Origin: Hypericum androsaemum | Taxonomy: Eukaryota; Streptophyta; Magnoliopsida; Malpighiales; Hypericaceae | Length of the DNA stretch: 64,000 nt | Assembly (NCBI GenBank): GCA_963995505.1 | Contig: OZ023197.1 | Coordinates: forward strand, 13,886,475 to 13,950,474 | Direction of reading: 5' to 3' | Shown: positions 12,600 through 22,729 of the stretch, piece after piece | How the letters are laid out: each line of letters opens with the position of its first letter | Numbering within the stretch: position 1 is the first letter of the stretch | Notes under the pieces: model-generated | The model's input: the letters and a program-made list of their open reading frames with translations, nothing else | Databases searched by the model: none | What the model was told of the DNA's origin: nothing | Translations under genes and position numbers: made by a program

Positions 12600-13842
12600 A
12601 TGTCAGATCACGGCGCGAAGTTTGCTCTTGTGAAGTTCGATAGTTCATCGAATTTTGGGTTATGGCAAAGGCGTGTCAAAGATCTCCTCGTGCAACAAGG
12701 GATGGTCATCGCACTCTCAGAGAAAAAGTCCGAGAAGATGGAGGAGCAAGAGTGGAAGGAGATAGAGGCCAAGATGGTGGCGACAATTCGCTTGTGCTTG
12801 GCGGACGATGTGATGTATCATGTCATGGATGATGAGTCACCAGCTGAGGTATGTGAGAAATTGGAGGTAAGGTATATGTCTAAGTCTTTGTCGAATAAGC
12901 TTTATCTTAAGCAAAGATTGTATAGGCTCAAGATGGAGGAGGGCTCAGATTTGAGCCAACACATTAATTTTTTCAGTTAACTTGTGAGCGACTTGAAAAA
13001 GGTTGATGTGAAGTTCGAGGAAGAAGACAAGACATTGTTGCTCCTGAATTTCTTACCAGACTCCTACGGAAATTTGGTTACAATTCTAACTTGGGAGAAG
13101 GAGTCCCTGGTATTAGAAAGATATCACAAGTGCTCTGCTAGAGTTTCATCAAAGAAGAAAAACTGGCGATGAACAAGCAGAAGGGCTGGTTGTGAGGGGT
13201 AGTCATGGTGGTCGTAGTGAAGATAGAAAAGGATCCAGGTCGAGGTCAAGGAGGTTCAAAGGAAATTGCTTCGAGTACAAAGAAAAAGGGCACGTACAGA
13301 AGGATTGTCCGAGAAGAACTCGGGATCGCGAGGAAAAAGGATCGGGTTCCGTGAATGTGGCCTCATATTCGGACGGGTCGAATGGTGATCTTCTTTCTGT
13401 TTTATCAAGTCCAAAGCATTCTGATTCCTGGATTTTGGATAGCGCTTGTTCCTTTCACATGACGCCCAAGAAAGAGTGGTTTGACACCTACAAGTTCATT
13501 GATTCAGGTATGGTGACTATGGTTGATGGTTATACTTGTAGAATTGCTGGCATAGGAGACTTGAGAATCAAGATGTGGGATGGTGTTGAAAGGAAATTGT
13601 GTGAGGTTAGGCATGTTCCAAATTTGGAGAGGAATTTGATCTCATTAGGAGCCTTGGATTGTAGCGGGTACAGCTATGAGGTTGTAGATGGGCTAATTGA
13701 GGTGGAGAAGGATGTCGAGGTGGTGATGAAGGGTGAAAGGGATGCTAGGAACACCTACAGGTTAGTGGGGAATACAGTTGTAGGTGGAGTCACCTCGTTG
13801 GGTTCCGATGGAGGGGAGAAAAGCTCTTCTGTGATGGAGTGA
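12600..13842 (+). pseudogene. Gag-protease polyprotein remnant of copia copy B
   Basis: Three open pieces (12600-12980, 12984-13172, 13192-13842) read as one copia gag-protease once a stop and frame changes are allowed for. Piece 1 starts MSDHGAKFALVKFDSSSNFGLW and contains the gag core. Piece 3 has the zinc knuckle CFEYKEKGHVQKDC, where the second Cys of the CX2CX4HX4C pattern is Tyr. The protease motif follows as DSWILDSACSFHM (normally DSGC or DTGA). The frame ends soon after the protease; no integrase follows. Because of the stop, frame changes and altered zinc knuckle I consider it non-functional. Confidence 0.85.
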
Positions 13843-14495
13843 AGTCTTGACATGAATGGTTTGAGTGGAGTTGGGATTCAGGGAGACAAAGTTAGCAAGT
13901 TCTCGCTATAGTTGTCTAAAGGGACGTGCACGTCAAAGATGTTGGGTAGGTTTTGCATGGGGAATGTGAAGCCGTTGGTAGCACAACGGGCGAATCAGGT
14001 ATCTCACTTAAAGTCGAACGGTGGAGTTCGGGACATGTCAAGGGTTCTACTTGGTGGAACAAAAGGTTGCCCCGTTGTATGCTATGTCAAGTAGCATTAG
14101 TTTGAGGCAAGAAGGTCCAACGAAAAAGTAGTTCGAGGTTACAGAGCATGGGATTGACCGAAAAATAGAGAGCGCATCTATTGGTCACAAGTTTGCTTCA
14201 GCAGGTGGACTTGCTAGTTGGGGTTCGATGGAGATTGGAGGGAAGACCCCAAGCAAGCTCGGAAGCTCGAGCTTGGGGGCTGGCTCCAAGTGATTGAACT
14301 AAGGTGGTGAGAAAGTTGAGATGGTCTTATTGATGGCAGTGTATCTTTGGTCCGAGGTGGAATCGATGGAGTCAAATTGGTCTTGCAATATCTCATCTCT
14401 TCATGGGGCGGTGTTTCGTTAATGTGGACTTTTGTTGAAGTTCGGACGGAGCTTCATGGTTTGTCCACGGGATGATTTCTCGCCAAGGTGGAGAT

Positions 14496-14766
14496 TGTTG
14501 AGTTTGGCGAGGACAAAAGTAAAAGCGTAATTATTTTCCTGTTTTATTTCGGACTCCTAATTTGATCTAAATAGATTACTTGATGTACAAGGATTTGCCT
14601 TATATAAAGCCATGTTACCCAAAGATTTTGTATTGCTTTGTGGCTTGGATCCATCAATAAAAGTTCTAATTTTTCTCCGTGGACGTAAGTATTAGGCCGA
14701 ACCACGTTATCTATTGTGTCCATATTCTTTGCGCGTATTCTTCTCTAAGTTGCTGAATTCCTAACA
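14496..14766 (+). repeat. 3' LTR of copia element copy B
   Basis: The LTR begins TGTTGAG right after the polypurine tract and ends CTAACA. It is 271 bp and lacks the GC-rich block present in the LTRs of copy A. Confidence 0.85.
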
Positions 14767-16185
14767 TTTGCCAATATGCAATTCCACGTAATCTTTACGA
14801 AAAGCTAGGTTGTGTTATTGTTATGGTGGTAAAAATTTATAGCTAATATTAAATATTATTTCGTTTTTAATAATTTGACATCAAAATTTATTAGTTAAAT
14901 ATTTTTTCTGATCGATCAAAGTTTATTATTGTTACTTTACCCCAACACAAATCGACAAGTTATGATTCTCACCTCACCGGAAAAAATGATTCTCGTGTTA
15001 CATTGGCCCCATATATTATTGATCTCCGCAACCATAGGCTTATTCACGTGGCGATAACAATTTGGATATTTTTACAAGTTTCCCATTTGGGAATAGTCCT
15101 TTCCAAAACCAGACATTGGATAACTAAAATTTTCGTCTCTGCATTGATTGTGTGTCCGTCCTGTCCACCTCTGTCTGAGAACAATCGGTATTTGCAATCT
15201 GGTCATTTATAGAATTAATTAATTAAGGATTGAATATGTTAATTTTTTGATTAGTGATAAACAAATTCAAAATATATTCAAACATCTAAATATGTTTCAA
15301 AATTAAAAATTATAGTTAAATTAGAAATGAAAGTCAATTTAATTTGTTTTCGTGCGTATGGACCATAAGATGTCAATGTCAATTAGTGCCGTAGCACATG
15401 GACGAAATTACTTTAAAAATATGGGGAAAGTGAAGACTCGATCCATCTTTCAAATCCCATCTGCCGGCTTTTATTATGAAAAGAATAAAAAAATATTAAA
15501 ATAAAATTATTTTATTTCATGTGAATTGTAATCAATATGCAGAAAACGGGGTCCACTGCCAAGAAAAACAATATGGTTGTGAATTAATGTATGGTTATTT
15601 TATAGGTAAATTTTTAAAATAATTATACCAATATTGATTGAACTATGGACTTCGTCAACTTCTTCTATGATGATGAGTTTGGGCTGACTGGTTGTCGATT
15701 GCCATTTAATTTTTTCATTATAGTTGTCCTAGTTAGCTAGTTGCTTCTATATTTTTTATGGGTAGAAAAAACAAGATAAAATGAAAACTTTCATTTTTCT
15801 CCTATCATTTTGTCTATCTCTCGTCTCATATTTTATCAAAAGGTTGACGTGCCGATGATAATTCCAATTCTCAGAGTAAACAATAGTTTTTTAACCGGAT
15901 AAAAATAAATATATAAAATTCATACATCCGGAAAAAATTGGTTAGTGTTATAGGGCCCGAGAGAAACATGATATAGAAGAAAAAAATCATTGTACTTATA
16001 GAAATTCTGACCTTCTGATTTCATATGAGTCAAGGTGTTTTTTTTCAAAAAATTTTTTCTCAAGATGTTACATAGTTATTAAATATTTTAAACTGATTTC
16101 ATTCGATATATCGTACATTATTTTATGTAAAATTAGGGGTTGCTAAAATGTGCTTTAACCTTCTTTTCACCATTTACCGGCACCA
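14767..16185. other. AT-rich intergenic DNA, no gene seen
   Basis: No coding homology, terminal repeats or tandem arrays were recognised. The open frame at 15003-15212 has no recognisable domain. Confidence 0.55.
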
Positions 16186-16194
16186 TTTTAACAA

Positions 16195-17094
16195 GGGAAA
16201 ATGACAGATAAGTACCATATAGTTTTATATTTTTACAACGGGGTACCCTATGGTTTTAAATTGGTAATTTAGTCCCTGTAGTTTTTGAAATTTTTTTGGA
16301 CAGGTCCAGGATAGCTACCCGTCCATATGGTCTTCGAACGACGTCATTTTTGTCCTACGTGACTGACACGTAGGTAACATGGTTAATTATATATTTAGTT
16401 CCTAATTTATTTATATATTTTAAATAACCCTTTATTTAAATATATATATCCTCTCATCCCTAACCCCTCCTACTCCTTCACTAACCCCTACCGCCGGCAC
16501 CGATGACAACAATAAAAACCACCCACTCCGGTCCAACCACCTTGGGAATTACCGAGTCTAGCCGACGGGGTCCATCCACCTTGGGAATTACCTCGGTGGA
16601 TGACGACGTCTTCGGTGAGAGGGGGTCGGGGAGGGCGGAGATCTCGTGGTCAGCGAGCTCGATGACGGTGGCGTCAGTTAAATCAAACACAACCCTATGA
16701 AATCCCAACTCCAATCTGCTCCAACAAGACAGGGGAAGAAGAGGTTATCAGGTGGGGAAGGTAAGAAGAGATATAGATATGAACGCGGTTGGATGGTAGG
16801 GGCTAGTGAAGGAGGAGGAGGGGGTAGGGATGAGAGGATATATATATTTAAATAAAGAGTTATTTAAAATAAATAAATAAATTGGAGACTAAATATATAA
16901 TTAACTATGTTATCCACGTGTTAGCCACGTAGGACAAAAAATGATGTCGTTCGAAGACCATATGGACGGGTAGCTATCCTGGACCTGCCCGGGAGATTTT
17001 TTAAAAATTATAGGGACTAAATTACAAATTTGAAACCACAAGGTACCCCGTTATAAAAAAGTGAAACTACAGGATACTTATCTGTCCTTTTCCC
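16195..17094. mobile_element. Non-autonomous Mutator-like element (MULE), 900 bp, long TIRs
   Basis: The left end begins GGGAAAATGACAGATAAGTA and the right end is its complement with few changes. The inverted arms extend about 300 bp inward and include a matching block around 16320-16370 and 16905-16975. Identical 9 bp target duplications TTTTAACAA flank it (16186-16194 and 17095-17103). Long TIRs with a 9 bp duplication are diagnostic of MULEs. The centre (about 16480-16780) is GC-richer than its surroundings and has overlapping open frames of 65 and 77 codons, possibly captured sequence that I cannot identify. No transposase is present. A related right end lies at about 56330-56474. Confidence 0.9.
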
Positions 17095-17103
17095 TTTTAA
17101 CAA

Positions 17104-17759
17104 TATTCACATGGTGATTTAGGTGTTGGGTAACACGTGGGGGAACTGTTGGGGATAGGGTTGTTGACGAGTTACAGCCCCGTGACGCTTCCCGCCTAAC
17201 TCTCAGGTAAAGTCACAGCCCTGTCATCGTGCAGGGTGGGCCATAATTATCTAATTAAATAAAAGAATAAAACTGAATAATTATGGATCGTACAAATTGG
17301 TTGCGGGGTCTAATTTTATTTTCGCTCCGAAAAAATGTGTCAAATTTGAGTTTAATTGTACAATAAAATGCCATTTGAGTGGTATGTAATAGTCGGCTAG
17401 TATGAATGTTAATCTGAATAGCAAAATTTTAAATGATGTTGTTCAAGTGTCAAATAAGATTTTTTTTAATTTAAATATAAATAATGAGTAAAAATTTTCT
17501 ATCATTCTAATCTAGAACGATCTAAAATTTTAACGCTTCATAATCAAGTTTTGTCTCATCATTGGAGATGTTCGTATCACATATTTTTGCAAAATTTTAT
17601 AATAGTTCATCTACAATTATTATATGATACACTCATAATTTTAACAAGTGACAATTTTATAAAAAATAGTACCGAATTCATATTTTCTCTCCTAATTTTA
17701 TTTAAAAAATTAATTATTCAAATATTGACATTCTATAAAAAGAACAACATGAAATTAAA
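17104..17759. other. AT-rich intergenic DNA, no gene seen
   Basis: The 82-codon open frame at 17551-17799 is low-complexity AT-rich sequence with no recognisable domain and runs into the foldback element. Confidence 0.55.
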
Positions 17760-18302
17760 GGGTAATTGCCCTCAGGTTCTTAGCTTATGTCGTAATTAAG
17801 GTTAGGGTCCCTGCTATTCGAAATATTATTTTGACGTCCCTATTTTTTGTAAAAATGCTGGTCTCGAGTCCCTTATGCCGGTATCGGAGGGCCCCTGATA
17901 CCTAGGGGAAAGGGTCGGGGTACTTATTTTTTGAATGAGAGATATTTTAGTCTTTTCAGGTTACCCTTCGCTGGAGAAATTCTCTGATACCGGCATATTC
18001 ACGTGGCGATACAATTCTGGAGACACGTGCTCTATAACAAATGAATTTGTGTTAATAACTGGTAATGTCGGTATCAGAGAATTTTTCGAGCGAAGGGTGA
18101 CCTGAAAAGACTAAAATATCTCTCATTCAAAAAATAAGTACCCCGACCCTTCTCTATAGGTATCAGGGGCCCTCCGATACTGACATAAGAGACTCGAGAC
18201 TAATATTTTTTTTTAAAATAGGGACGGCAAAATAATATTTCAAATAATAAAGATCCTAAATTTAATTAGTACATAAGCCAGAAACCCGTAGACAATTTTC
18301 CC
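17760..18302. mobile_element. Foldback (palindromic) transposon upstream of the JAZ gene
   Basis: Two arms of roughly 235-250 bp are inverted copies of one another. The left arm runs GGGTAATTGCCC to about 18000, and the right arm runs from about 18068 to 18302. Closely matching segments include GTATCGGAGGGCCCCTGATA and AAGGGTCGGGGTACTTATT with their complements. The unpaired centre is only about 60 bp and contains two CACGTG motifs. The organisation resembles a MULE that has lost nearly all internal DNA. An AAATTAA-like sequence adjoins both ends but does not form a clean target duplication. A transcript could form a long hairpin. Confidence 0.8.
18000..18029. promoter_or_regulatory. Two G-box motifs in the loop of the foldback element
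   Basis: CACGTG occurs at 18000-18005 and 18024-18029, about 0.7 kb upstream of the JAZ start codon. G-boxes are the known binding site of MYC2-type bHLH factors that drive JAZ genes. Use of these copies is inference. Confidence 0.4.
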
Positions 18303-18343
18303 TAAAATTAATCGGGAGAATTGAACCCAAACCTCTCAGATCA

Positions 18344-18349
18344 CACGTG
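18344..18349. promoter_or_regulatory. Proximal G-box of the JAZ gene
   Basis: A CACGTG hexamer lies about 200 bp upstream of the TATA-like motif of the JAZ gene, just outside the foldback element. It is a plausible MYC2-class site, which would fit jasmonate feedback control, but the evidence is the motif and its position alone. Confidence 0.45.
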
Positions 18350-18548
18350 CAAAAACCGGTTCCACCCACAGGATACCGCCGGTAAACATTATTTTAATAA
18401 ATAAATTCCCAACTCGAGCTTATTAGTTATTATAATAACCCCATCTCCCAAAATTAACGGTCGAGATCTTGCAAAACGCACGTTCTATTACATAACATCG
18501 AAAGAAAAAAGCACGCGTTCCCTCTCTCTCTCTGTGGTCCAAGAAGCT

Positions 18549-18556
18549 TTATATAT
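18549..18556 (+). promoter_or_regulatory. TATA-like box of the JAZ gene
   Basis: TTATATAT follows a CT-rich tract (18519-18533), with about 155 bp to the start codon. A position 25-35 bp before transcription start would place the 5' end near 18580-18590. Confidence 0.5.
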
Positions 18557-18711
18557 TTTCTGGGTTCTTTGCCTTTTCCTCTATTATCTATAGTTCTAAA
18601 AGCTTGGGGGAGCTAAATTCAAAGTCTTGGATAGTTTTTCTTTTGGAGAACTTACTTTTTTTTTTTCTGAACCGGGTTGTTGCTATTTTTGGATTTGGTG
18701 AGGTGTTTAGA

Positions 18712-20815
18712 ATGGAGAGAGATTTCCTTGGTTTGAGCTTGAAGGAGCCGTTGGCTATGGTCAAGGAGGAGGAGATGACCACTGAAGGGAGCCAGGAGAT
18801 TGGTATTTGGTTCATTCCTTTACCTTAACTCAACTTGTCAATTGGATTTGCTCCATCAAGTTTATGTCTTTAGGCCATTTTTTAATGGTTTGTATTTAGT
18901 AACTGCAAGTTTAAACATAGTTTCAGCTTGTTCTGATTTGCTTTATCAAGGTCGCCAAAGGGCAGTTGTCCGGATGACATGAGGCGTATATGAATTAACG
19001 GAAGTCCGGGGGCTTGTGTAACAAAATTTACTTATCGGAAAATTTATTTGAGTGTGCATGTTGGTGTTATGCTTGAATCAAGATTAATAGCTTTAGTATG
19101 AGTGAAGATGATCCAATCAAACTAGAGGAACCCTGTCCTTGATTTGTTTGGCTCGAGGGAGTCTGATTCGAATCGAGTTGTTCAGAGAGCGGATTTTCAT
19201 GAATTTATGGAGACCTTGTTGATCCATTTCTTTGGATGTAGCAGGATTTTCTAAAGGGTCGGGAAATCCGTGGCCCTTTACCAACAAGGTGTCGGCCGTT
19301 CCACAATTCATGTCCTTCAAGGATCCCGTGGCACCCTCGGCCTTCATGTCGTTCTCGAATGCTAGTAACGTCTATCACCCTAGTAAGAAGCACGCGGTGG
19401 CTGAAGTTCAGGTACTGCTCGAGCTCTGATTCGAGTGAAGTTCGTTATATAGTTGCATGTTTTGGGCATAGTTCATATAATCTGTTCTAGAGAAACTGCA
19501 TCCGGTTGAACTTGGACCTTTTGCCGCTCGAATTGAGCATAACCAGTCCGAAATGCAGATATATCGTATCCTGATCCGCTAATTTCTTTGCATCTTTGTG
19601 GTTCTCGATACAGAAATCGCCAAACAACATCAGGCAAGACGGGGGTCATTTCTCCCTGAACGCGTGTTCCATGCAGCAAGATGCACAGTCTATGTATCGT
19701 CCTCCAGCGCCCACCAACCGTACAATTTCGATCTCCATGGGCAACCCGGCCGGAAATCCGTTCTTCAGCCAGAGCCAATACTCTACCAGCAATCTGGGTA
19801 TGGCTGGCACTGTCATGAAGCCGCAAGTACTTGGAGGAGTTCCTATTGGTGCCCAACATTCGACTTTACCCTCTCCTGCTGTTGGAAACGGTGTCAAGTT
19901 TCCCGGTTCTGGTGCTCCATTAACCATCTTTTATGCAGGCACGGTTAATGTTTATGATGGTCTTTCACCTGAAAAGGTTTGTCCTCTTTTCTCCTCCATC
20001 TCTCTCAGAAGATGATTATAGCTCCCTTTATGGATTAAGAATCTTATAAGATTTGTTCAAATGATGTTCCAGGCTCAGGCAATCATGTTGTTGGCTGGAA
20101 ATGGCTCTTCACCCACTGCTAACACAGCTCAGCCTTCAGTACAAGTCCACTCACCTACTCCGAAACCAGTGTCAGTCGAAATTACCCCTGTAAATCGATC
20201 TATAATTGCATCACCATGCTCTCGCCGGTCGAGCCCCATATCCATATCTTCGAATACCGGTGCTCACTCTCGGAGCGGGTCTACCAGTACGGAGGAAGTC
20301 GCTCCAGCCAAAACCACAATAGTCGCAGCAACTCCTGTCAGCAAGTTGGAGCCTTCTACTGTGATCGGATCTATTACAACCACCACCACCACCACCACCA
20401 CCATGATGCCATCAGGTATTATCCACATTCTTGAAGTTCCTACTGGATTGTAAAAACGGTTATACATTGCTTGGTACTGAATGACTTTCCATTTTGCAGT
20501 TCCTCAAGCTCGAAAAGCATCTCTCGCTCGGTTCTTGGAGAAACGCAAAGAAAGGTAAGCACCAACCCCTAGTTCTTGCAAGCAAACTGAACTGGTTAGC
20601 TCCAAGTCCGCAAGAGATTCAACTAATGCCGGGTTTGGGTTTGGAACTATATATATAAGGCTTTTATTTGTATGTGTAGGGTATCGAGCGTGTCACCGTA
20701 CAACCTCGCCAAGAAATCTCCAGAGTGCACCCCCCGCGGATCCAGTATGTTTGATGCTGCTGCAACATCTGCAGCAAGAGCAACAACTATATCGTTCTTC
20801 GGCCGTCCATCGTAG
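18712..20815 (+). CDS. TIFY6B: Jasmonate ZIM-domain repressor, JAZ3/TIFY6-like
   Basis: Six exons join in frame to 385 residues: 18712-18802, 19242-19411 (or from 19245, a NAGNAG acceptor), 19614-19976, 20073-20415, 20500-20554 and 20680-20815. JAZ proteins repress MYC2-type factors in the nucleus and are degraded by SCF-COI1 when jasmonoyl-isoleucine is present. The start MERDFLGLSLKEP is typical of the JAZ3/4/9 clade. The ZIM domain has the TIFY core (TIFYAG, about residues 191-196) running into YDGLSPEKAQAIMLLAGNGSS. The C-terminal Jas motif VPQARKASLARFLEKRKER ends in SPY (about 323-348), so degron and MYC-binding helix look intact. Residues 6-10 form an LxLxL pattern (EAR-like). A run of nine Thr is encoded by an ACC microsatellite at 20376-20402. 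JAZ3 versus JAZ4/9 orthology is not settled by this window. Confidence 0.93.
20376..20402 (+). repeat. ACC microsatellite coding poly-Thr in the JAZ gene
   Basis: Eight to nine ACC triplets in exon 4 encode Thr in the linker between the ZIM and Jas domains. Such tracts are prone to length change without frame loss. Confidence 0.85.
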
Positions 20816-21163
20816 GAGCACACTTTCACGATCTGGGATTTCGACGCTCCGTGGCCAAGTCTCGTCGCAGCATTGTCGGGGTTTATATCAGCAAGGATCT
20901 TAACTTATATGTTGCAAAGTCCATATCTAAGTGTATGTACCGTTTTGCTCACCTAGAACCTCAGTAACTTGTAGTAGCTCCCATTGGTTTCCTATCCCGA
21001 AACTCGGTATATATACGAGGGATAGCGTTTTTTCTCCTATTAGTTCAGTTTTCTCCTTTGGCAATGGTCGAAGAGGATCCATTAGTCTCCAATTCTCTCA
21101 CGTTGGAGACATTTTGTAACCATTTAACGTACTCGTTACATTTTGGAATTTACCAGGGAAAGA

Positions 21164-21223
<60 letters not shown>

Positions 21224-22729
21224 CAGTTTATTCGTTTTTTGCATGTCAATATAATGTCGATACTTCCCATTTTCCTCATCGCAAATATTATTACTCGGAA
21301 CGAAAAGATCAACATAAAAATACCATTCAAACGTTTCAGATGGCAATCAAGTGGCCACAGTTAAAATCCACTATATGATATTTATTTAAATAAAATCGTA
21401 ACAATATTTTATTAAATTTTAAAACTACTGTGTTTTCCCGTCTTTTGCTCAGGTTAGAAATTTTTTTGTTTAGGATAAGATTTGAGTGCTTCCTTTGGGA
21501 GAAATATGCTGGACCAGTATTTGGCTGTTCGAGGCCCGATCAGTCACGTTTTCAATGGATTATATGTTTTGTTTAGACATGATACGTTGTTCCTTTCATA
21601 GAAATGTCGGCCAAATAAGAAATTGACATTTAATTAATTATTCATTTATTTTGTTTTTTGGGTGGAATATTCATTTATTTTGTTACTACAGTTAAACATG
21701 TTTTTTTTCTTGGCGTGTGATCTTTATCTGTCACATACGACGTCGTTGTCGATCCACTTGTCTCATAGTTTGTGTAATTGATTGCCACAAAAGAAAATAA
21801 AATTTTCCGCCCATCTTTTTCTTCAAGTTGTTCAGCCCCAAATTTCATTGCAACTAAGAAATTATGTGAAGGATTTTAGCACCAGTAAATAAACTAGAGG
21901 GCACTGTCAAATTTCAAAAGACTTCGCACACATGGCACAATACATTTTGCAATTTCGGGGCTTAGAATTCGACGTCTCTAGTTAAGTCATAACAATTCTC
22001 GCATTTGCGATTTTGGAGCTTGACCATTATAACCTTCAAGAATACTGGTTTTGTTGCTTCCCGCTCAGACCAACTGTATATATATTGCAGATTGGAACAT
22101 GGTACATTCTTGTCAATCAAAAGATAGGTCCTTAATTATAAATATCTCCAAGTTCCTTGATAATGCATCAAACATCAAGATGTGAGACTAATTCTATGGT
22201 TTGTAGGAGACCTCGATACCGCCATTGCCATGCGCTCTTGTTGCTGTTAAACTTCTGCGACGCCTTTTCGTGCTCTGCAGAATCAGCTTCCTACCTGCGC
22301 TGCGAACAAAGAACTAAGCTCGGGTGAGGAAAATGCCGTTCCCTTCTGGACACTGAACTGCGTCGAACTTCATAGTAACATCGAGCTGATGAATTAGTGG
22401 TCATACTCGCTCTGGTGACCCGCTTAAAGTGCTGCTGCAAATTGGGAGTTTACCGATCCGAGCTCTTCGCCAAGTTCCTTGCATCAGCCAGCTTCTAAAA
22501 GATTTTCTTCTGCAAAAATACATGTTTCGGTTAGCTGTTAGTGTTAAACAAAATGGCACATCGTCAACAAATTCTTTCTAAGCAACCAGAAGTCCCTCAC
22601 ATGTGTTAGGAAAGTTGCCTCCCATCTGCAGGATGTGATGATCATTAAGTCGAGAGATTCACCTCGGGTACTGCCTGAAAACCAGACACTTAAACGAGCA
22701 TACATCCCGTCCTGAGGTCACCAAATTCA
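20816..22729. other. 3' region of the JAZ gene and convergent intergenic DNA
   Basis: The JAZ 3' untranslated region probably reaches past 21060. The rest holds an ATT microsatellite and unassigned sequence. The part from about 22200 to 22729 is less AT-rich and lies downstream of the PPR stop codon on the minus strand, so it may be the PPR 3' untranslated region. No additional coding gene was recognised. Confidence 0.45.
21165..21223. repeat. (ATT)n microsatellite, about 20 units
   Basis: A 59 bp uninterrupted ATT/TTA trinucleotide array lies about 350 bp downstream of the JAZ stop codon. Confidence 0.95.

Larger units (their letters stand above)
12300..14766 (+). mobile_element. Non-autonomous Ty1/copia element (gag plus partial protease), copy B
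   Basis: The 5' LTR (about 12300-12572) is followed by a near-canonical primer site TGGTATCAAGAGC at 12575-12587, gag and zinc knuckle, a protease fragment, a non-coding tail, a polypurine tract AAGGTGGAGAT ending at 14495, and the 3' LTR (14496-14766, TGTTGAG...CTAACA). Integrase, reverse transcriptase and RNase H are missing. The layout fits the TR-GAG type of gag-only LTR element, which would depend on another copia for replication. Gag is broken by one stop at 12978-12980 and by frame changes near 13172. No matching target duplication was found. The two LTRs are clearly diverged, so the insertion is not recent. Confidence 0.9.

Noticed and set aside
21165..21364. Frames encoding poly-Leu, poly-Ile or poly-Tyr
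   Set aside because: They are translations of the ATT microsatellite.
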